A DNA stretch of 64,000 nucleotides from Hofstenia miamia (GCA_004352715.1 SCFE01000004.1:2768522-2832521); one strand, 5' to 3'. Positions 35,148-47,760 are shown, numbered from the stretch's first letter. A program made the numbers and translations. The notes: generated by a model not told the origin, from the sequence alone.

Positions 35148-37157
35148 ATGTTCCCTCTTCTTGAAATTTTCCTGTTGATTGTTCGCGTGAAACTCACTAG
35201 AAAAATGATGTTGCGTTCGTCTTTAGCTGGACTTCTAATTAGTTTCATGTATTTCTACCTTATTGTTCATCCCCTTTACATATTTGTCTGCACATTTATC
35301 TTGTACTCAATTACAGGTGGCTGGAACACATTAGTTCTTGCTTATCATACTTTACCACGCGATTTTTTCGCTGGAATGCGATTTATTAAATATCGCTTTT
35401 GTGTAAGGAGGATTTTAAAGAAGCAATTAACAATACCATTACTTTTTGAAGAAAGAGTTCAAAAGAATCCTAATAAAGTCATGTTTTTCTATGATAAGCA
35501 AAAATTCACTTATTTAGAAATGAATCACTTGACTAATCGTATAGCTAATTTCCTGGCAGATCAAGGAATGAAGAAGGTATTTTTTATTTTGTTGTTCCTA
35601 CTATAACATCATATTTTTTAAAAATAAAGAATCGCATTCAGTGTTTGTTTGACTTGCTTACTTTTTGAAAAAATATTCAATTTTGTAAATTCATGTATTA
35701 TATTTCCCAATAACTAGTGTTTATTTGAAAGTACATACAATGCTTCTTTTAGGGAGACGTAGTGGCCATAATGATGGATTGCCGTCCTGAGTTTTTCGCT
35801 CTTTGGTTAGGTGTTGCCAAGCTCGGTGGAATTTCAGCACTTGTGAACCCCCACCATAAAAGCACTTCCTTGTTACATTCCATAAATGTTGTTAAGCCGT
35901 GTTTTGTAATTTGTGGTTGTGAATATGTTAACGGTAAATAATTTCAGACAAACTAATTTTGGGTTTTCTTTGATTTTTTATTTTTACACTAACTTTATCA
36001 CTATTGGCTCATGTTTATTATTCCACATTTATTTTTTATTCATTTTTATTTTAGAAACATTTGGTAGATGTATAACTTCTGTTTACTTTTTCCTTTATTT
36101 TTCAATTTTTGTTTTCAAGTTATAATCCCACTGTGTCTATCCTTTGTTCTTAAAGTGCGTTTAGATATCATAGCTGTTGCCAAGGATTTGAACTCCAATA
36201 TGAAATATTTTCAGTATGGTAGTTCTGTTGACACGGTTCCCTGCTTTACTAGTTTGGATGCAATTCTTCAAAAATATCCTACGCAATTCAAGGTCAACAA
36301 AAGTTTGCTTCCTACAGGTAAAATGTTTCTATGCACCACTTGAAGACTTGAAGTTGCATTCGCCCCAATTGACATGAAGTTATTAATGGTTCATTTAGAC
36401 GATCTACTATATATTTACACATCTGGAACTACTGGATTGCCCAAAGCTGCCATAATAACCCATCAACGGTATTTGTTTAGGTTTTAGTCATAACTTAATG
36501 TGAATTTAGCTTTTACATGCTGCAAACTGGTCCAGCTTGTGCCTTTAACATCAAATATTCTGACATCATTTATGTTCCTTTACCTGTTTACCACACCAGT
36601 GGAGGTACGTTTTCCTTTACCTTAGGTAATTATTCCCTAGGTTTTAAGAGCTGAGTGTCGATTTTATAAAAATTGTATGCTTTTCGAATATTTACGTTCG
36701 TTTTACACTTCACTCAAGCCGAGTGTTGATTTATGTGTGTACTCAAACACTTGTGGTTGACTGCCGTAAAGAAATTACGTGTGCGTTTTTGCTTGAGTGA
36801 ATCTAAGAGTGTTGACATACTGTATTAAATATTAAAATGTTGACGTCATATGTGCTATGCATCACTACATACATGGTATATACTTGTTGAAAGCCGCCCC
36901 AAACAGAATATTGAAATCTCACTATTCGTCAATTAATTTATATAGCTTTTGAAATGCACAATTTTGCGGAAAATCAATTGTTGAGTTAATTTTTATTAAG
37001 CGAATCTGTAATTACTTTCTTCGCCCACCAATATAATATAGTATGAATTGGATGTTTGGTTGCCTTCAATTATAATACATGTAATTGAACAATATTTTAT
37101 GTTGCTAAAGTTGCTAACATTTGGTCCCATTTATACAGTACATATAATTTGTTTAAT

Positions 37158-37206
<49 letters not shown>

Positions 37207-40200
37207 AAATTAAAACTAAAGATTTGATTGTTCGAGTATTTCTATTTTCTTTTTTAAGCTCATTGTCTAATTCGATTAGATTTTAATTGATTTTTGGATT
37301 CACAACTATCTGTGGATATATAATGTATAATTCTAAAATATGGAAATCAAGAAATTCGGATTTTCAACCATCTCCATTTTATCAATGAATTTAGAATAAT
37401 TCCACATGATCGTGCAGTTATTGAAAGTCAAGTACTAATTAGTTGTAAGCGTATGTGTCGAACCAAGGAGATTATTTCTTGTGATGCTTGGATATTCAAA
37501 TATCCATTCACTTGTTTAAAAGCTAAATTAAAAAATCCATTTAAGTTTTAGCGATATTTAAAATATTTTTAAATGGAAATTTAGTATTTAGAATTACTCT
37601 TATTTTCATGTTATTGATGTTAATTTGTTTAAATCTTGTGTATAAAAAATTAGTTTTCAGCAAGTACATACAAAATAAGTATTACATAGTAAGTTGAATT
37701 CTTTCGCTTTATTCCATATCAGATGTTTCTATTTCCTATAAATATTGATCATGAAAGTGCACATTGGGCGATCGTTGTAAGTATTTATAGCATTTCATAG
37801 CTCTCGATCAACGCGATGCTTAATTCATTAGGTGAATTCTTGATGCGCATTCATCTGTTTTACAAACGTATAACAAATTACCTGATGTTTTTGGTATCTA
37901 TTGGCTTAGCTGATAAAACTTAACTTCTCGCAACTTTAGCCCCATTTAGCAAACAATTTATAGAACTCTATTTTTAAAACTTTGTCTTACAAATTTGATA
38001 TCTGCTTTGTAAGATAAGGGAGTGTTATTTCTTCAACAGTAGAATTAATTGCAAGTACTTTTTGAAGGATGATATTGCCTCTTTAATGTTGAAATGTTGT
38101 TTAGAGGGAGGATAAGCATTAATTTCCATATTTCTTACAATCTGTAATTACAATTTTAGTGACCTGTAGACTGAATTTCAATACGTATGTGATAGTTGTG
38201 ATGGCTTTGGCAGTAAATGCATTTCTACTTCCGTTAATAATTTGCTTTCATACGCTTATTGCCGTTATCAGATTTGCTTCAAGCTCACCTTCATTTCTAT
38301 TTTATGTACCTTAGTAATCCTATTTCACATTCAGAGTTGGAATTTGATTGCCTAAAAATGTAAAAAATGTCTATTTTGTGCTTGTGAATTGCCAATTCCA
38401 TTTCATAAGGGGAGGAAGGGCAATCGCCATCTCCTTGGCCACGGACCTAGACAAATGCTTGAGTAGATTGTACACCCAATTTCTAATGAAATGGTTCGTT
38501 CTTATCCGATGCAGCTTTCAGAGTAGTGGTATTCTCCCCAGTAATAACACTTTTGTAAAATATCATTTTCCGCATTACGGATTTTTTTGCAAAAATTGCT
38601 GCAATTTTACTTGAGTATAGTTTAAGCACGATTACGTTGAAGCTATTTACAAGCATATTCCGTCCTTGTAATTGTGTCACCATTTCACAGAGTAAATTCG
38701 CTACTTTATAAGGTTTAATTCAAACTGCACCTGCAATTTAAACAATCTCTAATCCGAAATTTGTAATAAAGTATACGTAAAATTCTGTATGGCGAACAAA
38801 AGTTGCGTTTTCTGTAAATTCATTGTACACAATTTATGTGGACTTCTGTAATCATAAAGAATTGGCGCCTTTGAACTTTTGAAGTTGTGTGGAAACGCAT
38901 AATGTTTTCGTGAAAGTTATCGTGTGTTGTTTATTATATTAAATTTTTACACGAACGGATATTTTTGGCCAACTGCATGAATCATTAATCTGATTATCCT
39001 CTTGATTTTGCATAGTTTTTTATAATTTCCATTTAAAATATAAATTCATCTTTGCAGATGATTGTGACAAAGCATTCAAACATTCGTTTTATCGTTTGAA
39101 AATCACAATATTAACATGTGCTCGAATAATTCACGATTGATTAGCTAGTATATTTTACTTAGAATTTTAAGCTTTCTGCGTTTTGAACCTAATTTGTTTC
39201 GTCGAATCGATGCAAGTCGTAAAAATTGACATTGACGTAGAAAATTTATGTGTGACGCATGTGCAAATTAATTTGCGGTAAACATTTGTTTTTAATTTCA
39301 AGGTTGTAATTTTAATCTTGGAATTTAGGTATATTGGGTGCAGGACAAGCAGTGGTGTCTGGATCTACAGTGGTTTTGAGGAAAAAGTTCTCCGCTAGCA
39401 AATATTTCGAGGATTGCTGCTATTACAAATGCACTGTAATCTTCTTGTTTATTTCATATATTTAGGTTTCATTTTCTAAATATATTTTCTCATTTATTTA
39501 TGTTGCTATGACCATTTTGGCAAGTATTGAAACAAGGTCAATACTATTTACCAGTTGAATGGTTTTCTTCATTTAATTCACAGCCCTCAATACATTTACG
39601 TCTATTCCAGTTTCCTTCGCTTCTTTCTTAGTTTAGGCTTGCTTTTGGAATCGAGTGTAGAGGATTTTATAAGTAATGTAGGGCTGAAGTTTGACCAATT
39701 TGATGCATGAATTATATACATGTCTGCTCATCTGTTGTTTTTATATGCCATTCAAAGAAGCAAGTCTTTTCATAATTTGTTAAAATTGAAGTTGAAGGCA
39801 CATATTTAAATGTCAGTATGAATAATGTATGGCCTTGTCATTTAAAATAGTATTAACGACCACATAAAAAGTAATGTTTTTATGATCGTGTGTTGGATAC
39901 CCTTTCGATCAAATGTTTCACTTGCGTTTGTTATGCAAATATTGTTAAAGAACACTTCTAGTGTTTACGAAGCAAAATTAGATCTAATCGTCCAATTATT
40001 TTGGATAATCTGGAAAAAATTAATGTCTATCATCGTGTCTTTTGGCTGCATGGTGTTTTATAAATGCCATGAAACCATAAATTTTAATTCCTCGGCTAAG
40101 CATTCTCACAGAGAATTCACGGTTCAGTGCCAGCTAAACATCGAATTGTTTTCTTTCATTTTGTAATACTACCTATGGTGTGTGCAGCACCAACACTATA

Positions 40201-41640
40201 TATTTAACAAAAATATTGATACCTTAGATTTCAATCAAGTAAATGTTAGAGCTTTCCCTTGTACAAAAGTTTTCTCAAGTTTATCTTCATTTTTTATGCA
40301 TAATCTAATTTTTTATTCTACTGTGATAAATAACTACGGATAAAATTATGGTATCTACCAATGGATAAAAAGCCTGATACAAACCATCCCAGCAGTTCTA
40401 TTGATCCTAATAATTTCCTAAATTTCTTTGATTTCATTCTTGTCTTTAATTTCGAACTTCAATTGAGAGAATTAGAATTACTAGGAACTGACATCTAATC
40501 AGCACCAGCCTGCACTTTGAAGTCCTAAAAGATGTTTTATTAACTGCATTTCTGTGTTAGAAAAGAGCCGGAGTTTGAATTTACTGGACTGGGCCACGAT
40601 GTATACAGGAGAGGTTTTCAGGTCCTATTACGGTGATCAGTTTTACGCAAAAATTACCATTATTGTTGGAATTACTCATATCTATCAAGAGCTTATTTTT
40701 GAAAGCTAAGCAGACAATCGGGCCGTAGTGTTTCTCAACAGGAACATGTTTAATTTTTGAAGAAAACCAAATCGTGATGCTACTGAGCTTTTTCCGAAGA
40801 CCCATTTAATATTAAAGATATAGCTTCATTATTAATAATGTCAGTAATTCGAGCTCTTGAAAAAATTTTTGCATAATCAATTACACTATCATTATACATC
40901 AACAATCTGCTTTGGATTTCTTTGGATTTCTGTTTATTTAGGTCGGGTTGTATATTGGGGAAATCTGCCGTTACTTGTTAGCGCAGCCAGAGGGTGAATA
41001 TGATCGCAAACACAGTCTTCGTTGTATGATAGGAAATGGTTTGCGTCCTCAAATATGGGATGAGTTCGTCAATCGCTTTCAAGTGAGTAGTTTTCAATTC
41101 CATTAAACTTCTAAGCTTAGAAGCGTTTTTCTTATAAATTTTCCACCTTAAGATGTGCATGTGTTGCAAAATGTATTGTGCAATATCCACATCATTTGGT
41201 AACGTTTAAAAATTTGTGATGTAGTTTTTATAGGATTATAAAAATAATTTTGATAAAGAAGTATTTAGTTTTTTCGCAATCTGAAATACTTTGTTTAACT
41301 AATAGTGTTGCATTTCCTTAAGTTGAAACTTTCAACTTCTTCAAATGCTAGTTTGTTATTATAAACAGAATAAATTGAAGTCAATTCCGTCATTTTCCAA
41401 GATTTCCTTATAAATCACTATTTATTGGTTACATTTTAAAATGATGTAGGCTAACCTTGTAAAATTGCATTCGCATTTAACAAGCGAAACCAATTCATGT
41501 TTTTCAAAACCTAAAATATGCATTGTTATGTCTAATCCTTATTCGAAATGAACTTTAGATTCCTCGAATGCTAGAATTTTATGGAGCCACTGAAGGGAAT
41601 GCAAATGTGATGAATGTCTTTGGAGAGCCCTATGCCGTTG
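35148..41640 (+). CDS. Long-chain fatty acid transport protein (SLC27/FATP), exons 1-8, C-terminus missing
   Basis: FATPs are acyl-CoA synthetase-type membrane proteins that take up and activate long-chain fatty acids. Exons by GT/AG sites and homology: 35148-35576, 35753-35933, 36156-36317 (or from 36120), 36399-36468, 36510-36604, 39329-39435, 40942-41082, 41559-41640; all junction phases agree. Exon 1 encodes a hydrophobic N-terminal segment. Exon 2 has the [15 protein letters not shown] block, exon 4 the AMP-binding motif [12 protein letters not shown], exon 5 [10 protein letters not shown], exon 6 [10 protein letters not shown], exon 7 [10 protein letters not shown] and NGLRPQIW, exon 8 [11 protein letters not shown]. 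About 420 residues are encoded, against about 620-650 in the family. The C-terminal third, with the FATP signature, is not found downstream. Exon 8 instead has a good donor leading to the CRT-like ORF. Start: first ATG after an acceptor-like site at 35144. Confidence 0.85.
37158..37204. repeat. (TA)n microsatellite in FATP intron 5
   Basis: Pure TA tract inside the 2.7-kb intron 36605-39328. The rest of this intron and of intron 6 (39436-40941) holds no gene I recognise. Confidence 0.95.
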
Positions 41641-41769
41641 GTAAGTAGTGTTTTAAGTTAAATTCTTACGGAAAATGGCATTCGTCATTTCATTTCCGCT
41701 TTCAAACTGGTTTTATTCTAATTAAACAAACATGTTTTTATAACATCCGTAGTGCTTTTGTTTGCCTAG

Positions 41770-42962
41770 TTTTCATGCTAATGAAGTCGGTGAAATCTTA
41801 CATTCTTATAATACCGGTTAGTATAATTAGTGTACTGCTCAATGTTCTTCTGATTGTCGTGAGAACATTTCTTATCGATGCTGAGCTTAACATTGACCAT
41901 AAAACAACTGGTCCTACTATGGATGGGTATTTCATCATATTTTTTGTTTTTATGATTGGACTAGTAACCGTTACTATTGCTACAATTATCCAATTAGTTA
42001 TCAAAGGCTTCTCATTTAATGAATCCATTACTTGGAAGAGAGCCATCACTAGTGAAATCCCGGTTGTTGGCGCTTCATTCTTTGTGGGTTTTGATGCTTT
42101 ACTAGTTTTTTATGCAGCTAGTGGAAGTCGTACGCCCCTGTATGTGCAAAGTCTCTCTGGCACCATTATTATACCTTCAACAGTGGTCTTGCGTTACGTA
42201 TTTTTGGGGAAATCTCCTTTGAAGTCCCAGTTGGTTTGTTTAGTAGTGATTTTGACTGGATTATCAGCAACGGTTATTCCACAAATTGTTAGAGCTGTGC
42301 GTGGCTCGACCAACACCGCCACGAATTATATCGAAAACCTCTTCTGGACGTTTGTGTACATCGTTACCATAGTTCAACAAGCAGTGATTTTAATAATTTT
42401 TGAATCTATTATTCAAAAACAGAATAAAGCTTTAAAATATGAGTTTAACTTCATTTACACGATGTTTCGCATGTTTATTTATTGTACGTTTTTCATTGTT
42501 GCACTGTTTTGGACTGACATTCTCCCAGTTGTTGGTTTCGCAGATTCATTTCAAGAATTCCAAGAGCATCTTGTTTTCAATGTTGAATGTTTATTCCTAC
42601 AGAATGAGTGCAATTTACAATTCACATTACGATTAATCGCCTTTTGTCTGGTGGTAACTTTTCAAGTTTTGATTAGTGCCTTTCTTACACGTGTAACAGA
42701 TGGTGCTATATTCAATGGAATCCTATTTGCAATATCTACTCCCCTCACCTTCCTCTTTTGGGCGTTCTTCAACGAGCATCCATTTTATTTCCGTTTCAAT
42801 TTCAACGCTGAGTTCGTATTTGGCGTTATTTCTCTTAGTCTTATGGTACCAGCCTCCGTGATTTACAATCTGCAAGAAAAGTTTAAAGATGAGATTAGTC
42901 TAACTTCACTCACACCCATTGAATCGTCCATGGAATCACCCAGTGACTGCTCCTGCAAATAG
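41770..42962 (+). CDS. CRT-like (chloroquine-resistance-transporter-like) membrane transporter
   Basis: A single uninterrupted frame of 395 codons from ATG 41775 to the stop at 42962. It has about ten hydrophobic segments (roughly residues 9-31, 51-75, 93-116, 122-142, 150-171, 185-210, 226-246, 288-309, 318-337 and 350-372). Residues about 95-165 contain GASFFVGFDALLVFYAASGS, then PLYVQSLSGTIIIPSTVVLR and LKSQLVCLVVILTG. This is the arrangement of the CRT-like family of the drug/metabolite transporter superfamily, which moves small solutes across endolysosomal-type membranes in protists and plants; the substrate here is unknown. Bases 41768-41769 are AG after a pyrimidine-rich run, and splicing from FATP exon 8 would join in frame (Val-Phe-Met). 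The ORF could therefore be the 3' part of a fused gene, a separate gene, or an intronless copy lodged in FATP. Confidence 0.7.
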
Positions 42963-43392
42963 AATTGTTTTGTTTCGAATCGCTTTTAGAATTCATTAAA
43001 ATCATACGTATTCGTTACTAAGCAAGCATTATTTACATAGTGATGGGATAGGAAGTTTATTAGTATCGAGGAAGTTTGAACTTTGTAGAAAATGTTTGCA
43101 ATGCATATATATGATTGTTGAGCAGTGCTGTGGCGAGAGTTTCTTGCACATGTAATTAATTATCTACTTTTAGTATTGAATGTTTTGAAATGGGGGAAAT
43201 TCAGGTATAAATTTATTGAAACAGAAAAATATTTTTCATTACCTTTTGTATTTTTCCCCTCGTTTCACTTTCAAAAGTATATCACTAATTAATCGAGAAT
43301 TGTATAGTTGTTACAATCCGTTAATTGTAATTTCATATAATAATGATGCTATTTTTTATAGTTTATTAATGTTGAATTGTTTAAAAGAGCTT

Positions 43393-43398
43393 AATAAA
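43393..43398 (+). terminator. Polyadenylation signal
   Basis: AATAAA about 430 bases after the CRT-like stop codon, the best candidate for 3' end formation of this transcript. Confidence 0.45.
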
Positions 43399-43646
43399 TG
43401 CACTTAGGTAGCGTTTTCATTGAGATTTTAATATTGAACTTTATTACATTTTAAAAGATATATACATGTGGCGCTTTGTAATTTTTGTCTATGTACATGT
43501 ATATTGATGCTTTGTTAAAATATTACTAAAGCAAAGATTCAATATATCAATTTTTTATAACAGGTTTATATGAGGAAGAAAAATGCAAAAATTTTCGGTG
43601 AATTTTTAGTGTATACATATAGATATATGTGTATATATATATATAT

Positions 43647-44640
43647 AGTCCCTGCCAAAGGTCTTTCAACACCTTAAATTTTTAGAGTATAATTACATAT
43701 ATAATATTGTAGTACATCAGCCAGTGAGAAACTGTTTACTTTTAATACTAGTGTGTTTCCAAGAACCTATTTTTAATATTATTAAAAACATAAAAGTGCT
43801 TTCATTGTGATTTCAGTTCATTTCAAATAGAATGTCTGTTAAGAAATTAACTACTGAAAAGCATGCACAAATCATTGAACTGCATGACTCTGGAATGTCA
43901 TATCGTATAATATCCACACAACTGACCATTAATATTTCTACTATCACTACACTATTCAGTGTCAGGCCGAAAATTCTGCTGCCACTCAATATTTGTCTCT
44001 TAACAGGTCAGGTCGCCCACGTGCTATCTCTACTTACACAGACTGAGTTGTTGTTACCAATCCTTTCATTACTGCTTCTGCTATAAAGCATTCTGTGGAT
44101 GGATTATCTTGTTAGCCTAGTGTTCAGGCCATACAGCGTTGATTACAGCTTGAAATTGGCTTAAAAAGTTACTGTCCAGCCACTAATATTAGGCTGTCAG
44201 CAAAAAACATTCGAGACCGGTTGGCATTTGCTTTGGCTCATGCAGATGGAGAGTAGAGGAATGGTGAAAAGTGCAGTTTAGTGATGAAACAAGTCCTACG
44301 ATATTCTAATTACTCACATCATGTTCTACGACCTCCTGCTGAATGGCACAACCCCAGGGATGCGGTGCCTACTGTCAAGACCCCAATGAAATTAATGTTC
44401 TGCGGAATCCTTACTGCTTCTGGACGTGTTGCCATTTGGCCACTTTCACTCAAGGAAACAATGCGGTCAGCAAATCCAATTCTTGCAAGACAGGTTGCTG
44501 TTTTAGTTGGAATTCTGCAATCCATCCATTTTCATGCAGGATGGTAGTAATTTCAAAGATTTAGACTGACCTGCACAAACTAAAGATTTTATTAAGCAGT
44601 TGCGCACACTTTTGCCCTATTTTAATACAAAAGAGAATAA
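43647..44640 (+). pseudogene. Tc1/mariner-type transposase remnant
   Basis: ATG at 43832 opens MSVKKLTTEKHAQIIELHDS followed by GMSYRIISTQL, the paired-type helix-turn-helix of Tc1-like transposases. After frameshifts come SGRPRAIS and LSAKNIRDRLAFALAHAD. QFSDETS (about 44275, with the first catalytic aspartate of the later DDE pair) and a PTVKTPMKLMFCGILTASG block follow, then a QDGSN-like block near 44535. Upstream, AGTCCCTGCCAAAGGTCTTT at 43647 resembles a Tc1-type terminal repeat next to (TA)n. The right end was not found. The copy is inactive. Confidence 0.7.
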
Positions 44641-44659
44641 ACAACGCAATACAACCTGC

Positions 44660-44831
44660 CGATAGACAGAACTAATTAATAATGCTGACGAAGACAGCTT
44701 GTACACGTGGGAACCGGAGATGAGAGCGGAATGACGATTGTTAGGCACGCCTTGCGGGAGTTGGTGGAAATGCTCGATCTGCCAAACAAGCGTCGATCTC
44801 TAGATGCCGATCTACTATATATATATATATA
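44660..44831. other. GC-richer segment of unknown origin before a gap
   Basis: Bases 44700-44805 are clearly richer in G+C and CpG than their surroundings and are open on the + strand from 44707 up to the (TA)n at the gap. I recognise no family. It may be the start of another insertion cut by the gap. Confidence 0.35.
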
Positions 44832-45045
44832 NNNNNNNNNNNNNNNNNNNNNNNNNNNNNNNNNNNNNNNNNNNNNNNNNNNNNNNNNNNNNNNNNNNNN
44901 NNNNNNNNNNNNNNNNNNNNNNNNNNNNNNNNNNNNNNNNNNNNNNNNNNNNNNNNNNNNNNNNNNNNNNNNNNNNNNNNNNNNNNNNNNNNNNNNNNNN
45001 NNNNNNNNNNNNNNNNNNNNNNNNNNNNNNNNNNNNNNNNNNNNN
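44832..45045. other. Assembly gap (214 N)
   Basis: A run of N inside a (TA)n tract. Confidence 0.99.

Positions 45046-45076
<31 letters not shown>
45046..45076. repeat. (TA)n microsatellite
   Basis: TA tract continuing on the far side of the gap. Confidence 0.95.
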
Positions 45077-45079
<3 letters not shown>

Positions 45080-45330
45080 GCTAAATCTTTTTTAAAAACC
45101 TCATCGTAACCGCGTTTCCAAGCATAAATCTTTGAAATTTCGCAGGGTAGTGTCTCTTTAATTTACCTACCCCCATGGTAAATATATTTAAGTTCGAGTG
45201 AATATTGCGGGAGCAATGGCCAAAAAATAGGTTTGGGTAAAAAGGCGGTTCCCGCTAAATGCTTTAAAAATTTTGGACCGTTTCCCTCCAAATGCAAGGT
45301 TTTTGAATTTTCCATTACAAAAAGCGGGAA

Positions 45331-45336
<6 letters not shown>

Positions 45337-45371
<35 letters not shown>
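45337..45371. repeat. (TA)n microsatellite
   Basis: TA tract. Words of the type CCCGCTAAAT occur nearby at about 45077 and 45253. Confidence 0.95.
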
Positions 45372-45374
<3 letters not shown>

Positions 45375-45449
45375 TATAAAATGACTTTTGAAACTGTTTT
45401 ATTTCTTTCATNAGCCTCTATTTTCTCAATGATTTTCATATGGTCAATT

Positions 45450-45956
45450 CAGTCGAACTTCTGCATAGGTAAGTTCAATAGACCGAACAAAGGTAGTAAT
45501 TATGGAGAGGTGTTCGCTTAAAAGGGGTTGCTATACATTTGGGATGTCAATATTAGGGAAGTTGAGAAGGCGATTGGGGCCTCCAACGGACTTTGTCCCT
45601 GCCGGATACAAAAGCATTAGAGTAATACATACATGTAGGAAGATCACTGTTTCATATTGCCTGCTTTTAATAATAAAGGGAATTTTAAAAAAGTACAAGC
45701 AATTTGTTCAATGCAATTACATGTATCTATATAAAAAATTAGGCCTAATTTTATAAGACGTTAATTTTGGGAAGTAAATTGTGTCACTGGATTAATAAAT
45801 TAACTTAGCTATGGAGAGAAATTAAATGTAAAGAGTTTAACTTTTGGAGAGGTTGTTTATACTAATTTTGCATATATTTTTTCTGTGACCGTACACTTTA
45901 TTTAACTATGGAGAGCGGTCAACATTAGAAAGGTGAACTTTAGAGAGGTTCGACTG
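45450..45956. mobile_element. pogo/Tigger-like MITE
   Basis: The left end begins CAGTCGAACTTCTGCATAGG and the right end, reverse-complemented, begins CAGTCGAACCTCTCTAAAG. CAGT-GAAC-type ends are typical of pogo-like elements. GGAGAGGT-like words recur inside (about 45504, 45850, 45910 and 45943). At 507 bp it has no coding capacity. A TA target duplication is not clear: TA follows on the right but TT precedes on the left. Confidence 0.6.
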
Positions 45957-46219
45957 TATATCTTAATACTTTGACAAGTGGGGCTTGCAAATTTTGATTT
46001 TTGATGCCTACTCGATCGTTTCTCGCTAGAATGTTTTGAGTCCTTCATGTTTCGACATTTTTGCTACTTTAGGATTCTCATTGCAATATTGCACACTAGG
46101 ATAGCCATCTACTGAGATGTATTGAACAACTGCTAATTTACATTTTTGTTAATCAATATGACTCATTTCTGTAGAAATGCCTGAAATTTCGTCAAGTTTA
46201 AACAATATATATATATATA

Positions 46220-47219
46220 NNNNNNNNNNNNNNNNNNNNNNNNNNNNNNNNNNNNNNNNNNNNNNNNNNNNNNNNNNNNNNNNNNNNNNNNNNNNNNNNN
46301 NNNNNNNNNNNNNNNNNNNNNNNNNNNNNNNNNNNNNNNNNNNNNNNNNNNNNNNNNNNNNNNNNNNNNNNNNNNNNNNNNNNNNNNNNNNNNNNNNNNN
46401 NNNNNNNNNNNNNNNNNNNNNNNNNNNNNNNNNNNNNNNNNNNNNNNNNNNNNNNNNNNNNNNNNNNNNNNNNNNNNNNNNNNNNNNNNNNNNNNNNNNN
46501 NNNNNNNNNNNNNNNNNNNNNNNNNNNNNNNNNNNNNNNNNNNNNNNNNNNNNNNNNNNNNNNNNNNNNNNNNNNNNNNNNNNNNNNNNNNNNNNNNNNN
46601 NNNNNNNNNNNNNNNNNNNNNNNNNNNNNNNNNNNNNNNNNNNNNNNNNNNNNNNNNNNNNNNNNNNNNNNNNNNNNNNNNNNNNNNNNNNNNNNNNNNN
46701 NNNNNNNNNNNNNNNNNNNNNNNNNNNNNNNNNNNNNNNNNNNNNNNNNNNNNNNNNNNNNNNNNNNNNNNNNNNNNNNNNNNNNNNNNNNNNNNNNNNN
46801 NNNNNNNNNNNNNNNNNNNNNNNNNNNNNNNNNNNNNNNNNNNNNNNNNNNNNNNNNNNNNNNNNNNNNNNNNNNNNNNNNNNNNNNNNNNNNNNNNNNN
46901 NNNNNNNNNNNNNNNNNNNNNNNNNNNNNNNNNNNNNNNNNNNNNNNNNNNNNNNNNNNNNNNNNNNNNNNNNNNNNNNNNNNNNNNNNNNNNNNNNNNN
47001 NNNNNNNNNNNNNNNNNNNNNNNNNNNNNNNNNNNNNNNNNNNNNNNNNNNNNNNNNNNNNNNNNNNNNNNNNNNNNNNNNNNNNNNNNNNNNNNNNNNN
47101 NNNNNNNNNNNNNNNNNNNNNNNNNNNNNNNNNNNNNNNNNNNNNNNNNNNNNNNNNNNNNNNNNNNNNNNNNNNNNNNNNNNNNNNNNNNNNNNNNNNN
47201 NNNNNNNNNNNNNNNNNNN
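46220..47219. other. Assembly gap (1000 N)
   Basis: A run of exactly 1000 N between a (TA)n tract and the polymerase fragments. Confidence 0.99.
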
Positions 47220-47760
47220 GCTGGGTCAAGGTTATATGTTGACATGCTTTCCAATCAAAATTCATGAATCACATCCAACAATAGTAAGGTATCTGCAATT
47301 AAATAATTATTATGGAAGTCTTTAAAAATACTACAACCTCCATTGACCCAAGTATTATTCTGCTCATGTTCCAGCTCCTCTTGTGTTAATGGAATTTTTC
47401 TGGTTAATCAATTATGCCAATGGTGCAATTCTGGCAGCTTTGTTTCATTAAATTTATCCAATGAGTCAAACCATTCATAAGGGAATTGGCTCTTACCTGT
47501 CATAAATGCTGACACCTTTTGTTCACCCATGCCTGCTTTTAAAAATTCATATTTGTTGGATCCAATATTTTTAGCCAGATTTGATAAACTATCACTCATG
47601 AAGTGGAAAGAATCCAAAAATCAAAGCTCCTCATAAATGTTTTTAGTGACATTATTTTTATCATTGTAGGTTGAAACTGGCACCATCAAACTAATTGACA
47701 GAAAATTCTCTGAGGTGCATGGAATGCATGAAAGTGTAGCATCATCCAAAAAAGGCAACT
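47220..47760 (-). pseudogene. pPolB partial copy 3 (ExoIII to palm entry)
   Basis: This fragment starts in the segment after ExoII and runs through the FLDSFHFMSDSLSNLAKNI block to an AKNIGSNKYEF region and an ADTLLLLDVIHEF block, ending at the gap. TGA stops stand before FLDSF (position shared with copy 1) and after HEF. It resembles 48541-49060 closely but not exactly, so it is a separate copy or allele. Bases 47761-47883 upstream are unrelated AT-rich DNA. Confidence 0.65.

Noticed and set aside
36707-36802. Inverted TTCACTCAAGC/GCTTGAGTGAA flanking about 75 bases in FATP intron 5
   Set aside because: Only 11 bp of pairing and no target duplication. Too weak for a MITE call.
40581-40805. 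74-codon - strand frame in FATP intron 6
   Set aside because: Intronic, antisense, and no family resemblance.
46163-47325. Open frames of more than 350 codons across the 1000-N gap
   Set aside because: Almost all codons are unknown. The visible ends are (TA)n or reversed polymerase sequence. The same applies to frames over 57037-58062 and 59031-60146.
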